Notes: a model not told the origin generated them from the letters alone. A stretch of 64,000 nt of DNA from Gordionus sp. m RMFG-2023 (GCF_954871325.1 NC_088776.1:54764569-54828568), one strand, 5' to 3'; shown: positions 23,575 through 37,185, numbered from the stretch's first letter. Numbers and translations: made by a program.

Positions 23575-25973
23575 ACTAGTAGATAGCCCGTCAAAAATGA
23601 CGGAGAATGAGAATTTTATTCAATTTTTTAAGAAAGATGTTACCTTTTATTTAAAAATCATATCCAATTTATATTATTTTTAAACCCCCCCCCTCCCCAT
23701 TTAGGTCAAGTCCAACCAATGTCATTGAGTCCAACCCATTAGGACTAAGAGTGAAAACTATTTTTTGAGTCAAAATATATTTAAATGAGCTTTTACCCAA
23801 TATCAAAATTCTTTGTTAATATATTACTGATTACATAAGACTAACATTTAACATTAAAAAATTTCAAGCCAGGTCCAAGCTCATAATATTTGGAAAAAAT
23901 TTCTAAGCGTCCAAGACCTTATAATTTTTTAAATAAATTCTCAAACCTAGCTCAACCCATAATTATTTTGAAAATTTTTTCCTAGCCCCGCCCATAATAA
24001 TTTGTAAAAGATATTCCCAAGTCAGGTGCAAGCAAATATTAATCTTGAGGAATCTTTTCCAAGCCCAGTCCAACTCATATTAATTTTCAAAACTTTTTCC
24101 CAAACCCGGAGATAGTTAAATTTCTAAATAATTTATCATCACATGAAGGGGAAATCTCGGATTTACCACTTAGTGGGTTAACTCCTTTTATCAAAAAATT
24201 TGATAAGGGCTATCTATATCTTTATGTTAAGTATAAAAAAATGCTATCTATTTAAATTACAAAAATGCCATTCAATACTAATGAAACTTATATGCAATTT
24301 ATTTATATATTTTTTAAGAAATTTGTTTTTCTTGCCATATAAATTTACCTAATTTTTTAAATAAATGATGAGGATTGATTATTATTTTTTGTGTCTGATA
24401 AAATTAAAAGCAAATCCTTTATGACATTTTAATTTTTGATGGAAAAAGTGACAAAATAAATCTGGGCAGTCGTCGGCAGAGGAAATAATTAATGTATAAT
24501 ATCATCCCATTTAGGGTTGTAGGTGAAAGTAATGAATCGGATTACCAAAGCAGTGTACAACACCCATTGCGTCCTGATAAAGCTGAGGCCTTGGGCTACT
24601 GGTAAAAGAAGAACGCAAAATAGTATTGTAAATGTAAAGAAAATAGGGAAAATATAAGGGAAAGGAAGCTAAAGAGAAAGAAATAGGAAATTAAAAAGTT
24701 TGAGAAAGGTGAAGATAATAAAAGAAATCAAAAAAAGAAGGAAAGATAGAATATTTTTTTAAATTTTTTATCAGGCTGATTTTTCACATATTATTTAAGA
24801 CTATTGTTAAAATAATTCATGTTAATGACATCTTCAATAATGATATATATGTTGTCGGCGTAGCATAGCCAGTCTACAGTTTGTACTGGTATTTGTGATG
24901 TCACTAATTAGTAGATTAAAAATGGGGGGGGGGGTGGCACATCCTTGTTTTATACAACAATTTTGTTTAAAAAAAGGTAGAATTAATTTTTTGTGTTTTA
25001 AAACTATTTTCATAAATATTTATAATAATTTTGAATGTGTGTAGCTGGAATGGGAAAGTTTAAATTATTGATGTTATACTTTTTGTGAGTGTATGATGAT
25101 TGTTTGATTTGTAAAAACTCATTTTTATAAATTAAAAATATTATTTACCCTTACTTTGCTTTTCTTATCAATGGGCTGAATTAATAATTGAATGATATTT
25201 ATTTTTTGATATCAACCCTTGTAAAAACTCATTTTAATAAATAAAAAATAATAATTAACCAGGATAATAGTTGCTTAATCAGCATCTGTACAATCATTAA
25301 GAGAAGTTAAGACAGGGTTGTTATCTAAAATAAAACAGAAGAATAATTTTAAAAATATTAATGTATTAAACATGAAGAGGAATCAATATTAGGTTCAACT
25401 CTCTAGAAAGAGTGTGAATATCATCAGAAGCTAAAATTAATGTATTCTAAATGTAAAAAAATTATAAGCATTTATAATTTAATTTACTTGAAAGAATTGA
25501 ATGATATTTATTTTTTGATATTAGCCCTTGTAAAAACTCATTTTTTGGAAAATAAGGGCGTATGATTATTTGATTTGTAAAAACTCATTTTTATAAATAA
25601 AAATATTATTTACCCTTTCTTCTCAAAATGAATATGGGTCGAAATTATAATTGAATGATATTTAATTTTTGATATCATAAATTAAATATATTATTTACCA
25701 GGATTATAGTTGCTTTTTATTTGAGTCTTGCTTTCTTGGATTTTCTTCTCAAAATATTTCACCTATAAAAAAAGTAAATAAATAAAAAAATTTATAAATT
25801 ATAAATTTTATTTACCAGGATATAATAGTTGCTTTTTATTTGAGTCTTGCTTTTATAAAAAATAAATAAATTAATAAAAATAAATAAATACGTAGCGATG
25901 ACATGACGTAGCTATGACATGACGTAGCGATGACATGCCGTAGTGAGGACTTCGGAAAATTAAAATATAGATA
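23575..25973. repeat. Dispersed repeat, copy A of a head-to-tail pair
   Basis: Starts ACTAGTAGATAGCCCGTC, with a short hairpin CCCGTC/GACGG(A) at 587-604, and ends with GATGACATGACGTAG repeats and CGGAAAATTAAAATATAGATA. Blocks shared with copy B in the same order include AGCTCATAATATT, CATCACATGAAGGGG, AAATCTGGGCAGTCGTC and AAAGCAGTGTACAACA. The region 25105-25800 repeats GTAAAAACTCATTTTTATAA several times. No intact coding frame. Class unknown; the 5' hairpin and repetitive 3' end are reminiscent of non-autonomous Helitron-like elements (inference). Confidence 0.6.
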
Positions 25974-26121
25974 AATTATTTTTTCACTATGTCAGCTAGC
26001 AATCAAATTTTGTGTTAAAAATAGAATATCAATATCACTCACTAAATATTAATTTAGCATTAACAGTTGAAGCTTAATTGACTATTATTATTTAAATTAT
26101 TTTATAACCCTAATTAAATAA

Positions 26122-28776
26122 ACTAGTAGAAAGCCCGTCAAAAATGACGGGGAATGAGGTTTTTATTCATTTTTTTACGATAGATGTCATGCCAGGTTCA
26201 AGCTCACAATATTAGGAAGCATCCAAGATCTTGTAATTTTATAAAAGTTTATCAAGCCCAGCTCAACCCTTGATAATTTGTAAAACATATTCCCAAGTCA
26301 GGTGCAAGCTAATATTAATTTTGAGGTTCCAAGCGCAGTCCTACCAATTAAAATTTTGAAAATTTTTCCCGCCTCGGAGATAGTTAAATTTTTAATATCA
26401 TCACATGAACGGGAAATATCTGATTTACCAATTAGTCTAATATGGAAAAAAAACATATTCCGTATTAAGGAAAACTGGGAAGGTCTGGGCAACCACTTAT
26501 TAGAGAATCATGACAAATAAAATTAAAATAACCGACTCTTATACTTTTTTGTAATATGATCAATTAAAATTATATCTAAAAAATATGTTGTTTATTATAT
26601 AGGGTTATTGTTGTTTTTCAGATAAATTTAATGTATGTCTTGCATTTCTGAAATTATTTGTCAAAGAATTTGATAAGGGATATATATTTTTTTATGTTAA
26701 GTAAAAAGAAAAAATGCTGTCTATTTAAATTACAAAATTGCCATTAAACACTAATGAAACTTATATGCAAATTATTTATATATTTTTTAAGTTATTTTTT
26801 TTATTAACATATAAATTTAGGATAATTTTTTTAAAAAATAGTGAGGATTATTTATTATGTATTTGATAAAATTAAGAGCAAATCCTTGTTGATATTTTAA
26901 TTTTTGATGGAAAAGGCGACAAAATAAATCTGGGCGGTCGTCTGGAGAGGAAATAATTAATGTATAATTTTATATAATTTAGGGTTGTAGATGAAAGTCG
27001 GATTAACAAAGCAGTGTACAAAATACATTACGTTCTGATAAAGATGATATGCCTATGCCTTGGGATACTGGTAAAAGAAGAACGCAAAAAGATATTTCTG
27101 TCAATGTCAGCATTGGTATCCTCCTCTAAAATAGAATCATGAACGACAATGTTAACTTAACCATAAAACGGTGGTAGGTATTTTTATAAAGGCCACGATA
27201 GAACTACTGCATATATTTCCATTAATAAAATTGATGAAATTGGTCGTACTGTACATTCAAGTTTGAACACGCAAAACGATATTTCTGTCAATGTCAGCAT
27301 TGGTATTCCCTTCTAAAATAGAATCATGAACAACAATGTTAACACAACCATAAAACGGTCGTAAGTATTGTTTTAAAGGCCACGACAGAACTACTGCATA
27401 TTTTTCCATTAATAAAGTTGATGAAATTGGCCGTACTGTACATTCAAGTTTGAACATTCCTCTAAATATTCATGAAAGTTTCTCAGAGAATCGGATAAAG
27501 TAATATTTATATTAACTCCTAGTGAAGTGAATGATATTACAGAATTAAATATTTTTATTTGTTAAAAAATAGGCGGAGGCATAGGGATTGTGGTAGTGGT
27601 AATAGAATAATTTGGAGAACTGGGTGAAAATAAAATAAACATAGATATAAAACATAAGATAAAAAAAACAAAATAAACCTCCAGATGAGTTCATTTCAAG
27701 CGTAGTTCTTTATTATTTTGTCTACCAGTAACTCTAGAACGGTTAAGGCGTTTGTTTAATCGTCATTATTTTCTTTGCTTATCTTTAATAATAGATTCAT
27801 CATGTTTTGTAGCAATGTGAGGGATTAGGGTTAGCCTAGCCTAGACTAAATAAATCAGGCAAAAATATAAATAAACTATTGTTAAAATTAAACAAACATT
27901 AAAATAATGTAAAACCGGTAGATGGGTCAATATTAGATGCATATTTCTAGTAGTTGGAGGGCTATCATCAAAAAAAATTTTGTGGGGACTTATCAAGCCT
28001 ATTATAATATTCTAAAAGTTAAAAAATAACATGATGAATGTAATGTTATTAAGATTAAGGTTAATTAATTGTAAGGTAATTAAAAAATAAGGTTAAAAAA
28101 AGGGGGGGGGGAAGAAGTATAAATTATTATATTATAAAAATAATAAAAATTAAATTAAAAGAATTGATAAGGTTTTGAGAAATAGTGGTTAATAGATAAT
28201 AGAGATAGAAAGAAAAGAATGAGATAAAATTTAGTGATAAATAAATTCATTAAAGGAGGGGAAAAAAATAAAGAACGAGTTATTTATAAGAATTGGAGAT
28301 TATAAATAGGTTAGGATAAGAATATTTAAATATTTGAATATATTTGGTTATCTTCTTAATTATTGGTTATGAAAGAAAAATATGAGTATAAAAAATTGTA
28401 ATGTAAGTACTGACAAAAATTGTGAGTATGTTCAAAATAAATATACAAGTTGAGTATCTTGTAGAGATTTCATTGATGTGTTATTGATAATCTAAAAAAT
28501 AAAGAAGGGATTAAGTGAAATAAAAAGTTTCATTCATATTTACAAAGTTAATTATCAATTCAAAAACGATTTTTCAAATCTCTCAATCCATGTTAGGTAT
28601 GTGTACACGTACACCATGAATTCTCGAAATTCCATTCATCTGTTTGTATAAAATAAATAAATAAAATCAACAAATAAAAAAAATAAAAATAAATACGTAC
28701 CGATGACATGACGTAGCGATGACATGACATGACATCACGATGACGTAGTGAGGACATCGGAAAATTATAATATAGA
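26122..28776. repeat. Dispersed repeat, copy B of a head-to-tail pair
   Basis: Starts ACTAGTAGAAAGCCCGTC with a perfect CCCGTC/GACGGG hairpin and ends GATGACGTAGTGAGGACATCGG then AATATAGATA. It is co-linear with copy A, about 150 bp upstream. Within it, about 27085-27460 is a tandem duplication of a roughly 190-bp unit (ATATTTCTGTCAATGTCAGC twice, and GTACATTCAAGTTTGAACA twice). On the minus strand, 27457-27257 is an open frame inside that duplication with no recognised domain. G-run of 10 at 28102-28111. Confidence 0.6.
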
Positions 28777-31700
28777 TATAATCATTTATTAATTGAAAAC
28801 TAAAAAATTTAATATTGTAATTAGCAGAGTTCAAAATGACTAATCAACTGTATATTTATTTTTAAATTTTATTATCATACCTATTCCTGAAAATATTTTT
28901 AAGGTCCAAATAAGTATAATAAAAAGTAAGTAAGTAGACATATTGTTTTTCTATTATATACAGTTGTTTATAAAATATTAGATAAAATGCTACTTTTATA
29001 GACGTATTTGACAGTTATAATATATTACAGCTAATATAATGAATTTTACTAATAAATGCTTTTGATAATAAATATAATAACAATTTGCTTTCAAGTATTT
29101 AACGCCATCTATTTAGTTGTAATAATTTTAAAAATTAAGCATTTTATTATTCATCCTACAATAGATGTAATAAATTTGATATCCTTTCTTTTCTTTTTTA
29201 CGTTAGGAAAGCTATTTTTTTCTTTTTTAAAAAACAGTTTTGAGTTAAATTTTTAATACAAGTGATATTTTTACAAACTACTATTATTTTAAGATATAAT
29301 ATACCAACTAGAGGTGGTGCTACAATATATAAAATCTTAAATGTTTCATCATATCATTCTGGTCCTTATTTTATAGTTCCAAAATGTTTCATTTCTAATA
29401 TGGCATCCTTGCCGTGTAAATAACTCAAGGCTTCAATATATTTGCACAATTATTTCTTCCAAAGATTTTTAGTTTTTATTTTATCAATTTATCCAACATA
29501 ATTAATTCTGATACTAGTTTACATCGTGAGTGTCATGGCTATTACTGCAAATTAATCTGTTTGTATGTTAAGATTATTACAACAACGCCTGAGAGCATAT
29601 GATTGCATATTTTAGATAAATAATAATCGTCAACTATGTAGTCGTTTTTATATGATTTAAATTGGAAGACAATCTTTTAGAAATTTAATATCTTACGATA
29701 ATTTTCTCGACGATTACTTATCTAGCTTCCATCATGTCATCTAAAAGGAAGCTCTAACCACCATATAGTTTTATCATTTGGATTGGTCGTTTATACTCTC
29801 TTCTTCAAAAATTGTTGATTTGGTATAGGCCTATAAATTTTTCTTTATTAGTCCATTCTATAAATATGTAAAATGGTAACAGAAAGTTATATTTCAATGT
29901 AAGTTGCTAAGAATTATATTATTGCATTATGAGGTTATAAAAACTATTATCAATTGAGGCATATGTATGAATTAATTAATCTTTTTTATCACTTGTAATT
30001 CTTTAGACGCAAATTTTTTTCATATCAGCATTCGAAAATATTTTATACTGTAATAAGTAGATTTTGTATTTAAAAAATTTATTTTTAGAAATGTCTTGTA
30101 TTGTTTTAATTATTTATATGCCAGTTTATTTTGTATACTAAATATAATAAATAAGAAAATTAAAATTCAGAATAATTGTTCAGAGTTAACAAATTTAAAA
30201 TTAATATAAAACCTGGTCGAAGGCTCGCAAATTGGGGAGTATGGGTGGCAAAGCCCTCCCCCCATATTATTTTTTAGTTGAGCCCCCTGAGATTGTAAAG
30301 GCTAGCGACGCAACGCCTTTAAAAAAATTTCAAATAATATACTCTATTTCAATGATATATTACTCTATTTTTAATGTAAAATTAAAGAATCGTGAAAATT
30401 ATCACAGAAATAATTTATAGTCCTATAACTTAATAACATTTAATATAGCACACATTTTTTCCATTTTTAATGTAAAATTAAAGAATTGTGAAAATTTTCA
30501 CACGAAAATAATATGGAATTCTTAAAACATTTAGTAATGAACTTTGAATTATTATTATATCTCCACCCATATCCACACGATCGTATAATTATTATTTTTA
30601 AATAAATAAAATATTAAATAAATAAATAAAAAAATATATTTAAAAAAAGTATAATATTAAAAATTTCTCCGAGTTTGCTACCTTTTAATCTCAAGACCTA
30701 TTCAATAGGGAATTATGCCTGAAAATTTTAATTACATATTTTAGAAGAAAATAATTAATTACCCCTTCGATGCTATTTAAATTTGTTAAAAGATCACTTT
30801 CTAAAATAAAGATAAGCGGAAAAAAGAAAATTAAATTAAGATAAATAAAATATTATTCTAAAATTAAGATAGTAAATCTACATAAAAAAACCTATCCACT
30901 ATATGACTTTTATGGCTCTCCAGGAAAAGAACTTGAACCTTGCGCCAATTAACGAGGTCACTCTTATGCATTCTTATATCACTGTTTGTCATAATTATGT
31001 TATTTGATAATGATATCTGCTGTTTACAGTTTTTTTTTGATATTAGAATTGTGTTGATAAAAACATTTTTAAAATCGGCCAAAATAAATATTACTTCCGC
31101 CTCCCCATCCCTCTCCATAATTCTGTTACCGCCCTAAAACACATATAATATAATCTACTTTACTTAAGCTATTATTATATATAATCTCCATAATTAAAAC
31201 ATGATCGTTTTCGTATTATCTTGATTTATTATAATTTAAGGAGAGTATAGTACAAATTTTATCTTTCGATATCTATTAGTATCAAACATGGATACCTCTA
31301 TTTCAAAAAAACACGCTTTGGGCTTGAGTTATTATGCGTATTATAATTATATTTATAATTTCATGTAATATTTTGCTTTTATCCCATTTTTTAACTTTTA
31401 AACTATCAAAAAATATTTATGGATCTTAATATAGATATTTAAATTAAGAGTTTTTTAATTCAGCTATTTCAACCATAAATTTAGAATTTTATTCGGCAAT
31501 TTTGTAAACTGGACAGAGAACATTTACAACATACTTATTTCAATTATTCATCTATTACTAACATCTGCATAGTTGAAGATATAATTGGGTCCGAAATTAA
31601 TTTTCAGTATTATATACAAGTTCTTATTCATAATTGATTATTTTATTAGAGATTAATATTTAATATTATTAATTGTTGATATATTGTATCGGGAACTAAT

Positions 31701-33578
31701 ATATTGTTTATTATAATGTGCATGAGTAATATTGTATTAAATTATTAATAAATGATTATCTACGCAGAGAAAAGAATTGCAAAAAGAAGAGGAAAGAATT
31801 ATATTTTTTCTTTAATATTATTAATATTTTAATAAAATTAAGTTAAATCGTATCCTCTGAAAATATTTTTACTGTTGATATTAGAAATTATAAAGTAAAA
31901 AAAAGAATAAATACATATATTTGATTATACATATATTATTTAATTAATAAATAATTCGGATTGTTCTTGTGTAGTTGTTTATACTAATACTTTGCTAAAT
32001 TTTATTTTAATACGATAATGCTTCATTTTCTAAATACTTTAACTCAGCAGCTTATAAGGGGTTATCACATTACAAAGATATCTTTTAAATCATTTTCTGA
32101 AGCTTCCAGCAACTATATGCACTTATAACTAAGTATTTAGAAGATAATTGTAAATTTCTGATATAAATTTCCTAATATCTCAAAAAAATATCTTTATATA
32201 CTCAAACCTAATAAAAATAGAATAATATAGTCAGTAGAAGAAAAATCATATAATTTCAATTATTTTGTAATCTAAGAAATTTGATTACTGTGTACTATAT
32301 AAATTGTCGATTGGGCTCGTAACCTATTTGAGGCTACATCTGACAATTTAAATATTCACTGAGGAATAATAATTTATCCTTTATTTGATGATGGATAATC
32401 AGAAATGTTATCTTTATTATTTGAATATGGATGAGTCAGAAAGTAATTTTTTTTATTAGGTGTGAATGAAAAATTAATCTTTGTTTTGATAAGAGCTTAT
32501 TAAATTTTTTAATATAACTTTTCTAGAATAAGTTAAAGAAGTAAATTTTTATAATACTTTGAACAAATAATTGGAACATATATATGAACAGTGATTGGCA
32601 AATGACGAAATTCTCACACCCGGCCCAGTGAGAATTAAATAGACCTATAAATTTTTGCTTGGCCAGGTACACTGGCCTAGCCCAATTTTTATTTTTTTTA
32701 AATACAAGGACTCAAAATATATGTTCTTAAACTTAAATAAATAACTATTTATGATCTTAAGGAGTAGTTAAATTAAAAACACTATATTTTATTCACCAAA
32801 ATATATATAAAAAAAATTTTCACGGCCTAGCCAATTCATTTTTTCTCCCAACCTGACCCAAGAAAAATTTCAGATGTAAGGGCTTGGGTATGGTATTGTA
32901 GACCCCTGATATGAATATACATAATATCTATTTATGTGTCTAATATAAAATAATTTCTAAATATATTTTAATACATTTGTAATTTATAACCTAAAAATTT
33001 TATTTTGCTAGATGAAGGTTTTGTAGAGTAATAACAATATCAATATACTATAGACTGCCGATTAATGTATTTGTAGTGGCAAAAATTGAAGTGAGTGGTG
33101 GGTGGCCCTTTTGTGTATGGATTTTTTACGATATAAACATATGATAATTTCACAAATTTCATATATATTTTTATTATGTTTATAATTAATGAGTGGGGTT
33201 TCAGTGCAAGTGGATGCTACAAATGCAAATAATAAAATACCAAGATTAAAAACCATATTAACCAAATTAAAATATTCACGAGAAGTTAATTAATATATTC
33301 TTAATTATTTTTTCCCTTTTAGGTTAATTTGTAATTGATATGAATATTAAATCTCAATATCGATAGTAATTGTTAAGACTTATAAATATTTTATGCTTAA
33401 AATTTGCCACCACCCACTCTTAAAGTTATTAAATTATTTTATAGTTCTCGGGTATAGGCTTTTGTTTTGTCCAACTTTTTTTGTTATTAGCCTATAGACG
33501 TTTAAACAACAGTTATCGGACTGTTGTGTCTACAAGTACGTGCGGTTTGCCCACAAACGTGTTAATCCCCTAAATTAA
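28777..33578. other. Gene-free intergenic stretch with repeat debris
   Basis: No exon structure found. It holds a hAT-like GC-rich piece at about 30216-30318 (AGCCCTCCCCCC, GAGCCCCCTGAG, GCTAGCGACGC). It also holds a block at about 31095-31160 that recurs near 42310-42370 (CCATAATT..GTTACC.CCCTAA..., then TATAATATAATCTACTTT). A degenerate GGCC-rich repeat lies at about 32590-32915. Short frames in both directions at 30864-31137 overlap each other and this repeated block, and are not supported. Confidence 0.5.
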
Positions 33579-33619
33579 ATGGGAGATGATAGACGTACGC
33601 TAAATGGCGTATTAGCAAG

Positions 33620-33850
33620 AAATAAAAGCTATATTTCTTATTTATACTCATTTTCCAAATCGATAAAAAGTTACGAAGCTATATTAACGAAGTTAATTGC
33701 CCAATATTTTTTGGTCAAGAAAATGGATGTATAAATAATATCGTGAAAGAAATTCAATTACCTCATAAATAAAAATTAAGATTTACAGTATTTTCAGAAA
33801 AAAGTAAATTGACTTTAATTATTGTTAATAGTAAATTAAAAATATAGCTT
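33620..33850. repeat. Small inverted-end insertion in the left arm only
   Basis: The left arm of the palindrome is interrupted by about 220 bp bounded by AAAAGCTATATTT and its inverse AAATATAGCTTTT. The right arm lacks it and reads straight through from AATAAAAGCG to TATGACTAAATACTG. This is a MITE-like insertion later than formation of the palindrome. Confidence 0.6.
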
Positions 33851-35361
33851 TTATTTGGGTATGACTAAATACTGCCTTGCTAAACTGCCTTGCTAAAAAG
33901 CAATTAATCATAATCAATCATAATTTGATGATATAATATCTTTTAAAAAAAATTTTATCGTTGATTCTTACTGATTCCTGATTTTCTTCTCCCTTTTATT
34001 CCCTGCCCAAGAGTTTAATCGCCTCGTACGAAAATTCTATTTTTACTTAATATTATTGGAAAAAAATATATTTACTAGCTTATTACATCTTAAATTTTAT
34101 TTTTCAATTACAAAATTTAACAAATTTATATCCATAAGAGAGCATTAAATACATAAATATGATAATAATATATTCTTAGGAAACCAGAATAAATATTGGA
34201 TAGCGCATTTTTTGTATTTGGGTGTAAATACATGTGAAAAACCTAAAAAAAATTTGAAAAATAGAGGTTTCTTTGACATTTAATTAATGAATAGGTTTAG
34301 AATCGAAAAATAGTAGAAAGTTTGTAAGGAACATATTGTTGGCGTTATTGATCAAAATCTCTTCATTTTTGGTTTATACGTGTATATTTAGGTGTTAAAC
34401 ATTATCCTAGAAAAAATTTTGAAAATATTATGATTTGACCGAATGAGGAGCTCAAAACCGACCACTCACTAAATATTCGATCGACCAAATTTGGTGTTAA
34501 TATTATATGGAAAATGATCATTTTTGGTTTATTTATCTATATATGCGTGTAAATCATTATCCCAAAAAATATTTTAAAAATATCGTGATTTGACAGATAA
34601 CCGATTTGAAACCGGCCCAATGACTAAATACTGCATTGCTGGCGATATCCATGGAAAATTCTTCATTTTTGGTTTATAAGTGAATAATAACGTGTTAAGC
34701 ATTATCCTAATTAATTTTTTGAAAATATTATGATTTGACCGAATGGCGAGCTCAAAACCGACCACTTACTAAATATTCGATCTACCAAATTTGGTGTTAA
34801 TATTATTTGGAAAATGTTCATTGGTTTATTTATCTAGAAATACGTGTAAAACATCATCATAAAAAATATTTTAAAAATATCGTGATTTGACAGATAACCG
34901 ATTTGAAACCGGACCAATGACTAAATACTGCATTGCTGGCGTTATCCATGGAAAATTCTTCATTTTTGGTTTATACGTGAACAATAATGTGTTAAGCATT
35001 ATCCTAAATAATTATTTGAAAATATTATAATTTGACCGAATACCGAGCTCAGATAATCTTAATTATAATAAATTTTTAATCTCCAAAAAAAAAATAATTT
35101 CAATATAAAAAATCATCCCTCCCCTCCCTTCCATCGAAAATTCTTGGGTACCTGTTAATTTTTTATTTCTTAAAAATTGAAAATTTATACAAAATTATAA
35201 TTTTTTAAAATAATAATTTTTTAATTGGTATATTCCTAAAAAAAATAAATGAAAAATTAATGTGCATAAAAAAATAATAAACAAATAAATAAATAATTTT
35301 AAATCTTAGCCGTTAAAATTTATTATTATTTTATAATTATAAATATTCCTTTTGTGATAAA

Positions 35362-35560
35362 ATGCCTGATTTCCTGCTCTATTCGAATCGGTAAGTTTTA
35401 TAAAATTATAAATAATAAATTTTTTTTATATTAGATTAATAGAGAAGCCATCTCCTGAGGTGCCTCTCGAAATTCTTAAAGAGATAAAAAGTGAAAATAT
35501 TGTGCCTATGATGTATCCTTCTTCAAATAGACTAGTCGGGCATGTTGATGTAATTACTAG
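35362..35560 (+). pseudogene. Two-exon gene-like fragment in the palindrome spacer
   Basis: ATG at 35362; exon 35362-35390 (MPDFLLYSN, then a split Arg codon), a 44-nt GT-AG intron (35391-35434, GTAAGT donor, TATTAG acceptor), then exon 35435-35560 in phase (LIEKPSPEVPLEILKEI ... SSNRLVGHVDVIT), ending at a GTATAT donor. Codon content is far less AT-biased than the flanks, so it looks like real coding sequence. I do not recognise the protein, and no further exon follows before a hAT-type repeat end at about 35632. Most likely the 5' part of a host gene captured by the foldback; a living small gene is not excluded. Confidence 0.45.
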
Positions 35561-37171
35561 GTATATATTAGAGAGAATTCAACCAACAATATTATTGAAA
35601 TAAATATAAATTATATATATTACAAAAACAATCAGAGATTTTAACCTTGGGCCCGGGTATATGTTGAAGGCCATATTTTAATTTTTTTAAATATATGAGG
35701 AAATTATGATATATTTAGATGAAAATACTAGGGATATCTGATCCTCGTTTAATTATATATATTTTTCGCATTTATTTTTGGTATAATTATTGTATCAAAT
35801 GTCTTTTATTGACATTAATTTAATAAAATTATATTTTATTTTTTGGATTATTATGTTGATATATAATAGATAAAAAATAAAATATTTATTAAGATAAAGA
35901 ATTTTCCATGGATAACGCCAGCAATGCAGTATTTAGTCATTGGGCCGGTTTCAAAATGATTATCTGACAAATCACTATATTTTTAAAATATTTTTTGAGA
36001 TAATGATTTACACGTATATATAAATAAATAAACCAAAAATGATCATTTTCCAAATAATATTACCAAATTTGGTATCGAATATTTAGTAAGTGGTCGGTTT
36101 GGAGTTCGGCATTCGGTCAAATCATAATATTTTCAAAATATTTTTTCGGATAATGTTTAATACCTAAATATACACGTATAAACCAAAAATAAAGAGATTT
36201 TGATCAATAACGCCAGCAATATGTTCCTTACAAATTTTCTACTATTTTTCGATTATAAACCTACTCATTAATTAAATGTCAAAGAAACCGATATTTTTTA
36301 AAATTTTTCAGGTTTCTTACATGTATTTACACTCAAATACAAAAAAGTGATATCCAATAATTATTCTGGTTTTCTAAGAATATATTTTCATATTTATCCA
36401 TTTAACGCCCTCTTACGGATATATATTTGTTAAATTTATCAAATGAAAAATAAAATTTAAGTTGTAATAAGCTAGTAAATATATTTTTTTTCCAATAATA
36501 TTAAGTAAAAATAGAATTTTAAATTATTTGATATTTAATATCAATTTTTTATTAAAATTGATTTCTGTTGTTTTTGAAAATTTTTTTAAAAGATATTATA
36601 TCATCAAATTATGGTTGATTATGATTAATTGCTTTTTCGCAAGGCAGTATTTAGTCATAACGCTTTTATTTCTTGCTAATACGCCATTTGGCGTATGTCT
36701 ATCTCCCATTATATATACCTTTTTTATAATTTAATAATGACTTAATCCTGCCTTCTTATCATACATATGATATTGATGGTCATTATGCATTCTAATTTTT
36801 TAATTTGCATGTTAGTATTTAACTATAGAATTAACTGGTGGATAAATTGATAATTCCGATATTATACTCTCTGGTAATTAAACTTTTAGTAATAAAAAAT
36901 ATAAATGAAAATATAAGTCATTTTAAGATTATATGATATATCTTTCCTCACTTTGATTTATGTTATTGAATATATAAATAAAAAATATTAAACTGAATTA
37001 ATATAAAAAATATTCATTCTAACTTGATAAGTCTATACAAATGGAAAATCTTAAAGATATTCATGAAGTAATAAAGAAAACAATAAATCCTTACTACTCT
37101 AGAAATTTTAATAAATAGCACAAAATTTTAAACTACAGCAATATCCTACTTCATTTAAAACTTAAATAGAT

Positions 37172-37185
37172 CCCCCCCCCCCCCC
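37172..37185 (+). repeat. Run of 14 C followed by A and T runs
   Basis: A (C)14 tract directly followed by poly(A) and poly(T) runs. Similar C runs occur at 48589-48597 (9), 57316-57330 (15), 58572-58584 (13) and 62715-62727 (13); G runs occur at 24924-24934 (11) and 28102-28111 (10). Striking in such AT-rich DNA. Confidence 0.8.

Larger units (their letters stand above)
33579..36710. mobile_element. 3.1 kb palindromic (foldback) element
   Basis: The left arm starts GGGAGATGATAGACGTACGC...AATGGCGTATTAGCAAGAAA at 33581. The right arm ends in its reverse complement (TTTCTTGCTAATACGCCATT ... ATCTCCC). Pairing continues through AAAGCAATTAATCATAATCA, CTTTGACATTTAATTAATGA, GCGTTATTGATCAAAATCTC and GATTTGACCGAATG. 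In the left arm a 299-bp unit is tandemly duplicated (starts near 34432 and 34731, third partial start near 35030); the right arm (35895-36710) has one copy. The spacer (about 35050-35890) is unique and contains a spliced gene-like piece. No transposase seen; no clear target duplication. Confidence 0.8.

Noticed and set aside
30864-31137. 84-codon minus frame (MERDGEAEVIFIL...) and its opposite-strand partner
   Set aside because: It overlaps a block repeated near 42310-42370 and has no recognisable domain; probably part of an old repeat.
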